Positions 11,519 to 20,800 of a stretch of 51,109 nucleotides of DNA are shown here, piece by piece. The notes under the pieces are model-generated. The model did not search any database. It was not told the origin of the DNA and saw only the letters and a list, made by a program, of their open reading frames with translations. Every line of letters starts with the position of its first letter. Positions within the stretch are counted from its first letter, which is position 1. Source of the stretch: Lingula anatina (taxonomy: Eukaryota; Brachiopoda; Lingulata; Lingulida; Lingulidae); the NCBI RefSeq assembly GCF_001039355.2, contig NW_019776069.1, positions 1 through 51,109 of the forward strand. Direction: 5' to 3'. Made by a program: the position numbers and the translations under genes.

Positions 11519-12517
11519 GAACTCAAAATATCTCATAGTGGAGGAGTTCCACAGGTGAGAGTGATATGAGTGCATCAAACTGATGATGAAGAAGAGGATC
11601 ACAAAAAGGTACTAATGAATGACGCGGCACTGTTGAGCGCAATAGTTTGACGAAATCGACCGGGGGTAATATGTAGCACAAAAAGATACCAAAAATACCT
11701 GTGCAAATATATTTTTTTCGAGAAATGTGAAAGGATAACCTTTGATAGGTGATGCTATTTGAAACTGTATGGTGGCATTTGGTTAGGGTTAGTAGGAAAA
11801 TAACATGGCAACTCGTTTCAAATGCATCTTGAATTCTGCCACTTTTCCGAAGACGAAAAACGCACTCAGCAATATTTATTTTTTCAAAATACGGGTTGTT
11901 TATGACAAATTTAATGATACAAAGATATTTAAATAATTATTATCTATTTCACATGCATGACACTTAATCTCAACTTGATTTTATTAGAAAAGGATGTTGC
12001 ACAAATTGCGCTTTAAAGACTCCTAGCAAAATAAAACATTTATTATGTAATGAGTCGCTCCCAATGTCGCGTTTATGAAGAAAGTTAAGGTACCTCACCC
12101 TGGACGCTGATTTGGAATACCCCCGAATTATCCCCAAAGCCAGTATATCTCACCCTGGACGCTGATTTGGAAAGGGCGTCGATTTATCCCCAAAGCCAGT
12201 ATATCTCACCCTGGACGCTGACTTGGAATACCCCCGAATTATCCCCAAAGCCAGTATATCTCACCCTGGACGCTGATTTGGAATCCCCCCCATTTATCCC
12301 CAAAGCCAGTATATCTCACCCTGGACGCTGATTTGGAATAATCCCAATCTTTGTCGCTAATGCTGCCACTGCTGTCCAAAGCGAAGCACACTTTCCAGAA
12401 GGGAGGAGAACTGCCCATCAGAGCCTTGATAATCTTGTCGGGTGTGAGAGGCTCTTGTCCCAAAACAGTGAAAACCATTCCGACAACAATAAGCAGTACC
12501 AGTGCAGCTGACTTCAT
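7904..12517 (-). CDS. Secreted single VWA-domain protein, complete 4-exon gene
   Basis: Four minus-strand exons join in frame: 12517-12320, 8977-8803, 8377-8231, 8082-7904 (699 nt, 232 aa plus stop; junction phases 0, 1, 1). Every intron is GT-AG. Residues 1-20 form a signal peptide (hydrophobic SAALVLLIVVGMVFTVLG, cleavage likely before Gln21). The rest is one VWA domain. It has strand FALDSSGSIS with the MIDAS motif D48-x-S50-x-S52, RIGLVRFSS, FSLGTYP, the MIDAS threonine loop GYLTDTYKG (Thr128), VWVTTDGLH (Asp154), GIIICVVAVG, and a C-terminal helix ending just before the stop. All five metal-site residues are present, so it should bind a divalent ion and protein ligands outside the cell, like matrilin or collagen VWA domains. 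Being a stand-alone secreted VWA, its role could be in extracellular matrix, mucus or innate defence; that is inference. A 55-bp repeat duplicates the exon 1 donor. Confidence 0.9.
8530..8720. repeat. GT-rich low-complexity tract in VWA intron 2
   Basis: Irregular GTGTGT/CTGT-rich sequence within the intron between VWA exons 2 and 3. The open frame across it is compositional. Confidence 0.7.
10636..10775. mobile_element. 139-bp near-perfect hairpin element
   Basis: The sequence GGGCTCCGTATCTCGAAAGG, continuing to TTGCGCA, is mirrored at 10738-10775. This gives arms of about 37 bp with a CCGTATCTCGAAA internal repeat in the loop. Transcribed either way it would form a long stem. It looks like a foldback or MITE inside VWA intron 1. 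Confidence 0.75.
10835..11067. mobile_element. MITE with TAGATCGATC ends (copy 1)
   Basis: The ends are TTCCCA...TTAGATCGATCC and the inverse ...GATCGATCCAAATATCTGTGGGAA. It also contains GGGGAGTCTC, ATAACCGGCTTA and GACAGCAATTTAG segments. The same order of motifs recurs at 20669-20870 in the DIRS remnant, showing a dispersed non-autonomous family. Confidence 0.7.
11440..11517. repeat. (AAT)n microsatellite
   Basis: An A-run followed by roughly 25 ATA/AAT trinucleotides in VWA intron 1. Confidence 0.95.
12094..12324 (-). repeat. 55-bp minisatellite copying the VWA exon 1 donor site
   Basis: Five copies, with the shared core starting at 12094, 12149, 12205, 12260 and 12315. On the minus strand each reads TCAGCGTCCAGGGTGAGATA, i.e. 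the last codons of exon 1 plus its GT donor, followed by ATACTGGCTTTGGGGATAA. The real exon 1 ends at 12320 in the copy nearest the start codon. The other four are downstream decoy donors (GT at 12264, 12209, 12153 and 12098). The period is not a multiple of three, so use of a downstream donor would generally shift the frame. Confidence 0.9.
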
Positions 12518-12606
12518 CTTCAGTGACAGAAGGAACTTGGTCCGCGTGTAGACTATTGGAGAGGAATGACTTGTTTTTTAACAACGAAGAACGACGTCTA
12601 AACCGC

Positions 12607-12614
12607 TATTTATA
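12607..12614 (-). promoter_or_regulatory. TATA box of the VWA gene
   Basis: TATAAATA on the minus strand lies 90 bp upstream of the VWA start codon. This places the likely start site near 12580 with a 5' leader of about 60 nt, a compact inducible-type promoter. The call rests on motif and position only. Confidence 0.6.
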
Positions 12615-12619
12615 CAAAA

Positions 12620-13049
12620 CACTAATTTGCACTTACTCACATAGACTTTACACAAATTACAGTTTATTTCCGCGTGTGAACCAATCGTTTTATTGGACTC
12701 CCGGTGTTAATTTTCAAGGTTAGATAATTTTGGTCCAAATATTTCAATTTGTAATGTTGATAGCAACATTACAGCAGTTTTCACCAGATAATTATCCCAG
12801 TATTCATCTACTACGTGAGAATCTACTCAGCTGAACACTGCTCCCGATGACACCTGTCACATAGATTAGTAGCAAGTCTGAGGTTATGCATTGCAATGAA
12901 ATGCTTCGGTGTAGAAAGCAATGCATTCATTGATTATTTATCTGTGTGTGAAATGTGCGCCTGGTGATATATTTCCTATTAAAGCCGCTGGTACCTGGAT
13001 GATAACAATCACAGGTGCAATGATGGTCTTTGTACCAAGACCAACTGTG
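12620..13049. other. VWA/ZP divergent intergenic region, left part
   Basis: AT-rich sequence between the head-to-head VWA and ZP genes. No coding sequence was recognised. It would hold shared regulatory DNA if there is any. Confidence 0.4.
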
Positions 13050-13558
13050 GTTCACATGTAAAGTCTATTTTCTAAAAATCTATTTTCTATTCGCGGTATA
13101 TCTTATGATCACGGTCTGTGCCCTGAATATCCCGCGGCGTAATTACTGGCAGCGCAAGCCAGTTACTTCCAAAGCTGTAATTAATTCGTGGCTGTGCTCG
13201 GATGAGATTCTGATACCTTGACGCATGCGCAGTAGGAAGTTAGATAGTTAATTGCGGTCGCGGTTGCTTTGAAAAATGTGTTTGTCGATTTTGTGCAACA
13301 ACAAGACGAAGAAGATGAAGAAGCTATACACACGACAGATACGAGTGCAACCGTCATTGATCCGATGGCAAGCGATGCGGCAACGGAGAATTAGATTTTA
13401 TAGAATGCAAGCACAGCCGAGAATAAATTACAGCTTTGTATAAGTAACTGGCTCGCGCTGCCAGTAATTACTCCGCGGGATATTCAGGGCATAGACCGTG
13501 ATCATAAGATACCGCGAATAGAAAATAGATTTTTAGAAAATAGACTTTCCATGTGAAC
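13050..13558. mobile_element. Foldback element with about 150-bp arms
   Basis: The left arm 13050-13200 (starting GTTCACATG, then AAAGTCTATTTTCTAAAAAT) is repeated inverted at 13405-13558. The loop, about 200 bp, contains a short acidic open frame reading FVDFVQQQDEEDEEAIHTTD and ending at TAG near 13395. This may be a scrap of a transposase, so it could be a MITE derived from a PIF/Harbinger-like parent; the family is inference. Confidence 0.75.
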
Positions 13559-13566
13559 GAAGCCCT

Positions 13567-13722
13567 AACTTCATAGCTCTTCATACAAATATTCATTTCA
13601 AAGTACATCCTTGAAGTGACTGCGGCAACTTTAACTTGATAGCTCTTCATACAAATATTCATTTCACAGTACATCCTTGAAGTGACTGCGGCAACTTAAC
13701 TTCATAGCTCTTCGTACAAGTT
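13567..13722. repeat. 65-bp tandem repeat, 2.4 copies
   Basis: AACTTCATAGCTCTTCATAC...ATTCATTTCAAAGTACATCC...GTGACTGCGGC repeats immediately after the foldback element. Confidence 0.85.
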
Positions 13723-14595
13723 GCGTTAGTTATAGTGGGTTGTAACAGTATACGCAATATTCTAATAATTGAAAATTTCCAAAACGTATGCCGAACAATG
13801 TAGGCCTAACAGCACTGTCCGTAAGACAGTTGATTATTTTGAGATCAGACTAGCATATGTATATGAATTAGAATAAAAACTATATAATTGTAGACAGATT
13901 CACAAAATCAAAATGATAATCATAGGCCCTACCACTCCATAAATAACATCCACCCACCCACATCCGTATAATAATCATAAGTAAAATCCTCGTAGCTATT
14001 TAATATCTATGGAACTCTAAGTTCCAAAATCACCAGAGATGAATTTTACGACGTTCAAACCACGTGCATTTACCCGTACAGTACACAGAAGTTAGCCAAT
14101 TTTCTACTTATTTACCAGCTTCGCTGACTACTTTATCTACTTCTTCATTTAATGTTATAGATAAGACGTCTTTCTGTTATGAAAACCGGGCTATGAATCA
14201 ACAAAGTATAGGATAACTTTAGATTACGCGGTAATCGAATGAGGTCACTTCGCCGAAAAGATAAAGTTTCACTAACCATCATGCTTATCGTGCCAAAATA
14301 GGCAAATGAATCTTGAATGTTTCTCCCACTAGCTGGCAGTGAACTGTTCTACAGTTAGAGAGGAAAACACGCTTGGAGATTAACTCGTGTTTTGGCTTTT
14401 AATACCAAAACTGTCTGGAACAAATGGACTTTATGCTACATGGATTTTAAACGTTTCAATCAATGCGTTGCAAGTCATAGGAAATCAACACAATCTCACT
14501 GTATCACAGCTGGCTATACACAGACATGGTTCAAGGACTGATGAGGAGATGACACTGTACCACAGCCATAGCTGTAGATGTCCAGTCCTGAGGAG
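13723..14595. other. Upstream of the ZP gene, no exon identified
   Basis: The missing first exon of the ZP gene should lie here or between 14720 and 14863. I found no ATG followed by a convincing signal peptide and a donor in the needed phase. An open frame at 14387 has no hydrophobic leader or domain. Confidence 0.35.
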
Positions 14596-14720
14596 GAGAC
14601 AGAAAGCCACTTGTATCCCTTGTAATCGCTGGTCTTTGAGACAGAAAGCCACTTGTATCCTTTGTGAACGCTGGGCTTTGAGACAGAAAGCCACTTGTAT
14701 CCTTTGTGAACGCTGGAGCT
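14596..14720. repeat. 42-bp tandem repeat, about 3 copies
   Basis: GAGACAGAAAGCCACTTGTA followed by TCCTTTGTGAACGCTGG repeats at 14596, 14638 and 14680. The period is a multiple of three, so it stays open on both strands, but no domain is encoded. Confidence 0.85.
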
Positions 14721-14863
14721 TTTAACCGGAAACCCGCTTATATCCTTTTATCATGCACCAAAAACCTGAATTAATATTGCCGAAACCTTAATTAGCATGG
14801 CCAATGACTTGTTCCGATTATTTCGGGCACTTGAAATTTCTATGTGTTACGTTTATTTTCCAG

Positions 14864-17800
14864 AATCTACAAGCACGACACTTACAAAGGTGAAGACAAC
14901 TACTATTATTTCCGACAAAACGCATCATTTGGAGCAAACAACAGCTCCTTATGTGTCAACCAGTGACAACAGAATCGACTGCGGTGCAAATGCCATAATG
15001 GTTGCCATTGCGCGCGATGTCGTTGGCCCATTGGGAGGTGACATTAACCTTGTCGCCCATCTCCGAGACCCACAATGTACCGGGAAGGACAATTCAAGCC
15101 ACATCTTGTTCACCTTCAGCCCCGACACGTGCGGCACTTCAGCTCGGTTGACCAAAGATTTTGTTGTGTACGAAAATGATATTTTTATCAAGAGCAGCTC
15201 CATTGCCCAGCAACAGGTGTCCGTGTCCTTTGAAAATTACGTCAACACGGTGCCCGTGGTGTGCAAATATGACCGCAAGGAACTCCTGTCCATCTCTTAC
15301 AAGCCACATTTCCGAACGCTGAATGTTCTGGAGCATGGGTTTGGTAAGCTTTTTTTATGATTTACAACTTTTGACCAGTTGTGCAGTTTTGTTATTGAAA
15401 AATGTGATCATTGAACTGATAAATATACCCATCCGGGGATAAATGCGTCTTCGGTCCAAAGGTGGCTATGAGCCCTTATAATTACAACTAATCACCTTCA
15501 TTGAACTAATAAATATACCCATCCAGGGATAAGTGCGTCTTCGGTCCATAGGTGGCTATGAGCCTTATGATTGGAAATTAAATGTGACTTACCTGTAAGT
15601 TGAAGTTTGATTTAGATTCTACCGGTTTTCCTTTCATGTACGTCTGCCATATTTAGGTCGCGGGAACAAGGGTGGGCATGTAACTCTTCCGTTCCTGACT
15701 GATGTTCGGTAGAATCTAAATTAAACTTCAACTTACAGGTAATTAAGTCTCGTTTAATTTGCAATTCTACCTCACACGTCAGTCACTCAGGAATAACATG
15801 AGACTTTTAAGCCTGAGGCAATGAAAGCCCAGAAAAGGAAACACCTACGTAGAAACACATAGGTTCAGTAATAGCATTTAATGAACAGAATAAACCTGAT
15901 CAAGTCAAAACTAATGTATCTAAGATGTAAGAATAAACTCGCCATAAGATACCGACACTGAAAACTGTCTCTAATTCGGGAACCGTTAATGCTAGAGACC
16001 TATTCTTTTTTTGCATTTTGTAGAGCATGCAAAGCCCAACACTGAGAGTGGTCTCCGTTTTTTTATTTCCATACGGTTTATGAATTATGCTGTATCAAAA
16101 AGTACATTGTGGTGGTGAAAGCAAAATGTGCGATACGGTAATATATAATACATTTTGAACCTCTGGAAAAAATAACATAAGGCTCGGCGAGGCAGACAAC
16201 TTCTGGTCAAAAATGACATTATTTCATGAAATTTGAACATCTGGAACTTCTGAGCACCTCCAGTTTCAAGAATTTCAACCAAAATGACCTTTTCTTTATT
16301 TCAATTAATTTCTTTTGTAGCAAACTTAGGGCACATTATTGTAATTTCAAAACTGTAACATTTAGTCCCTTATATCTCCAAAACTGGCAAAGAACGCCCA
16401 TAGTTACTATTGAGCTTGAACAGGAAGTCATATGCTGGCAATCTAACTGTGACCTTAAAATTGACCTTTGACCTACTTTTCACCATAAACTGAACTTTGC
16501 AACTTTTTTATGCTTATACTTTCAAAAATGGCAAAGACACGTCCATAGTTACTATGGAATTTGAATAGGAAGTCATAGGAGGCAATTTAACTGTGACCTT
16601 TGACCTACTTTTCACCATTAACTGAACTTTGCAAATTTTCGTCCCCTTTTATCTCCAAAACTGGCAGAGATACGCCCATAGTTACTATTGAACTCGAATA
16701 GGAAGTCATATACTGGCAATCTAACTGGGACCTGAAAATTGACCTCTGACCTACTTTTCACCATAAACTGAACTTTGCAACTTTTTTAATGCTTATACCT
16801 TTAAAACTGGCAGAGATAAGCCCATAGTTACTATTGAACTTGAATAGGAAGTCATATACTGGCAATATAACTGTGACCCTGAAATTGACCTTTGACGTAA
16901 TTTTCACCATGAACTGAATTTTGCAAATTTTCTTTCCCTTATATCTCAAAAACTGGCAAAGAAATGCCCATGGTTACTATTGAACTTGAATAGGAAGTCA
17001 TATACTGTGACATTGAAATTGACCTTTGACCTATTGTCTTGTCTAGAAAATCACAGGAGTGATCAATGTTAGGAAAATACAGGTCAAGTTGAAAATCTGC
17101 TTGATTGTACCATTTTTAGTTATATATATTTGCATATTTTGAGAACTCTTGATGATTGTATTTTATAGAGCTTGTCAAGCACAAGACTGGTGGTGGTGTC
17201 CCTTTTTTTTTTTTGGGGGGGGGCTAATACAAATGCGCTTACTCCAGCTGGTGGTACAATTTCCGGAGACGGTATCGCCTCTCTGATCCTCTAGTTTACA
17301 CTTAATAATAACTGTTCGTTAGCATTGCGGATACTAGAAGATTTGTCTATGTACAGTTTTAAATGTTCAATAATACGAAGGTCCTTAATTGCATATTTTT
17401 TTCAACTGAATTAATGCTAAATGTTTCCCAGGTTTGCTAGTTTTCAGTGGTTGTGTCAAAAATGCAACCATCCTCAGTAAATGCAAAGAGGGAGTTGGAC
17501 GCTTTTAAAGCCTGAAGGGTCTGAAGACGTTGTCCTGTGAGTAAAGCCAGTAACATTGTAATAAGCCAGTGACTTGAAAGTTATGTTATCAGTTGGTATA
17601 TTTTTAAGTAATCTAACACAACTTTAACGTCCCTGGCTGTAGCGTGTTGATAGACTCCTTTAATTAGCCTGCAGATATCCGGGTGGTCACTAATTGGTAT
17701 GTTTTCAACCTTTCCAATTAATGCTGACAGAGCACTCCTAGCAGTATTTATAGCACTATAGCCCAGACCTTGTTCATAAAGGTAAGCTAGGAAATCTAAT

Positions 17801-20800
17801 ATCTCCCCAATAAGCGGTGCATGGGGATTGACATTCGTTGATGGCAAAATTTTCTCCACTTGGACAAGTAAGTGCTGTATTGTTTCGCTGTGGACTTTCT
17901 CCAGCTGGATAACATGAGTTTTTAAACATGTTCTGAAAAGCCTTTCTTTTCAAGAGATTCCCGGAGCAGTGACATACCAGCAGACTACCCTCTACCAGGG
18001 CGACTGATAGATTTTTACAGATATTCACAGATATGTCTCTAGCTAGATAGATGGTCATTTTGGGCTGAAGTCACCCTGTTGAGGAATCTCAAGACTGATT
18101 ACATGGCTGGTAATTGTTTGCATAACTGCTCAGGCACTGCCACTTAGCAGGTCCAGTCTAAGTCTGCTTGACAGCAATCAAGACAGTTAATTGCTCTGAC
18201 TTCTATCACTTGCTCTTCTGTGACAGATAAAAAAAGCCATAGACTGGTTGCGTAACGAGCAGCTATCACATCGTTGTGAAGCTCAGCTCATGCAGAGCAA
18301 GTACAAAGCCTTTGGCGTGCGTACAGAGATAATTGTTTCCACATGGGATTCCTCAACAGGGTGACTTCAACTCAAAATGACCATCTATCTAGCTAGAGAC
18401 ATATCTGTGAATATCTGTAAAAATCTATCAGTCGCCCTGGTAGAGGGTACCAGCAGACTAAGTTTTTGGAGCAGTGTGTGCACTGCCTCTATTTGTCCAG
18501 GCATTAACAACATTTTCTTGTTTTGGAATGACAACAGGAGTGTCTATTTATAACCTCAGCAGACTCGGGAACCAGGTCTGGGTTGTCCAATACGGTACAA
18601 TTAGGATCCCTGTTGCTTGATTGTCCTCGATCTGTTGTAAAACTTGAGGCAATAGACTAAAACAAGGAAAAGCGTAAAAGTTTAATCTCTGCCAGCTTTG
18701 ACTGAAGGCATCAACAAACAAAGCATTAGGTTGTGGTTTCCACGAAACAATTTGGAAGTTGTTTATTAAGCCTTGATGCAAAAAGGTCAGCTATAAACAT
18801 GCTTTCAATGGTATTATAACACTTGAACAAAGTACTACAAAAGGGAGTCAGGGATTTTTCTTTAGAGACTTATTGTTGATTTTATCTATAAAAACGTGAA
18901 ATTACGTCCAGCCGAATCCCACGAATATTCGTAACACTATCGCACCTGTGTCGTAACTGAATCGTAGAGCGTGTCGAATTAGGCCAGAAAATTTGCAAAA
19001 TCTCACGAATCCTCACGAATCCTTAAATTTGTCAATTCCTGGCGATTCGTGGGATTCGTGGTCTGTCTTAAATAGGGGCATTACAGGACGCTGATCGGAC
19101 CATCAAAAACAAGAAATAGATGCAACCAGAAAGGCTTTGTTAGAGGAAATGTCCAAAGTTGGGTGAGTCAGGAAAAGTTCAAGGGAGAACGCGTATTTCA
19201 AGCAAATCCAATGTGTCGGAAAAGATTATCCTAATGCCTCTATTTCACACAGACCACGAATCCCACGAATGGCCATGAATTGACAAATTTCACAATTCGT
19301 GGTTGAATCCTAATCAGTTCGTGAAGTTCTAAACAGATTCGTATATATTCGTAGTCAGTTCTTGCACTTCTTGACCAACAGGAATTGGTGGCAAAAAATT
19401 TGATTCCCCTATTTCACACAGACCACGAATCCCACGAATCGCCAGGAATTGAAAATTTCAGGATTCGTGGTTGAATCGTAATCAGTTCGTGAAGTTCTTA
19501 ACAGATTCGTATATAATCGTAGTCAGTTCTTGCAATTCTTGATCAATCGGGAATTCTTGGCAAAAATTTGGAGCTGTTCAAAGTTTTGGCCACGAACTCC
19601 CGATTCCAAAAAATCGTAGTGAATTTCTGGACAATATTCGTGCGATTCCAGCCGAATCCCACGAATATTCGTACCACTATCGCACCTGTATCGTAACTTA
19701 ATCGTGAGCGTGTCGAATTAGACCAGAAAATTGGCAAAATCTCACAAATCCTGAAATTTGTCAATTCCTGGCGATTTGTGGGATTCGTGGTCTGTGTGAA
19801 ATAGGGGCCTTAGCGCTGATCATAATCAAGAGCAACTATCAAAACTTCTTAAGCGGAACAATAGGCAATGTTTTGCCGATCGCTTTTTATGACCAAGGGG
19901 GTATGGCGCATCCCTGCTCTATTGTTTCTCTAGTCGTGCTGATGCTGCTAAGGTCTGCCCACCGAGTTTACCCATGCCAACGGCCCTTGACAACGAAGGC
20001 GGGGCATAGACCAGGCCACCGGTGCCGATGTGTGCAGCATCAAAATCCTCAGAAAAAAACATATTTCTTGTTCAAAATGTAAAAATCTTATTCTGTTAAA
20101 CGTTAGATACACATTTAACCAATAATTAGACATAAAAAAACCCAAAATGACGATTTTTAGCCATATTTGGGTACATTGCCACCTTAACCAGATTTTTCTG
20201 CTCATTACCCATTGCCAAATTTCACGGGCTATTAAAATGGCATTCAAGGGAATGATTTCCACCATTTTTCTCACATAGGCCACCGCAGTGCTGTTGTCCA
20301 TCATTAATTTAATGTGAACATTTTCCATATGTTTACAAGTGGCTTGTAGTGAAAGAAAGCAAGCCAACAATTCCAGTTTGTTTATATGTCCAGTTTCAAA
20401 TGATCAGAAGGGCCCCCCAGTTGACATGCCAGATTAAACGTGATGACAGCCGCATCCTTTGTCACTGGCATCAGTTTCCAGTGTGCAGTGAGGCGGAGGT
20501 CTGTTAATTGGCTTTTGTGACTGGTGTATATTTTCACACCACCTTTTCAGATCTTTAACTGATCTAACTGACAAGTGCATTAATGCATCATAGTCACCTC
20601 GAGCATTTTGAAGAGCTGCCGCCTTCTCTAACTCCAGCTGTCTGTAGAACAGAGGTCCCGTAGGGTGCATTCCCAAAGATTTTAGATCGATCTATCCCCG
20701 TGGGGAGTCTCACTAGATTACTGTCAGATAATCCGGCTTAAATGTCCGTTCCGGCTACTACAAGCTGTAAGGGGGTAATTAACTTTCGTGCCCGCTCGGC

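Larger units (their letters stand above)
8978..12093. other. VWA intron 1 interior
   Basis: A 3.3 kb intron (to 12319) made of AT-rich unique sequence plus the separately listed hairpins, MITE and simple repeats. It also has a C-run of about 20 at 9908-9927 and two short telomere-like CTAACCCTAACC/GGTTAGGGTTAG segments near 9535 and 11781. No exon with VWA similarity was missed between exons 1 and 2, because the joined reading is continuous. Confidence 0.6.

Noticed and set aside
14387-14725. 112-codon + strand open frame upstream of the ZP gene
   Set aside because: Half of it is a 42-bp tandem repeat that is also open on the other strand. There is no leader, domain or suitable donor in phase with the exon at 14864.
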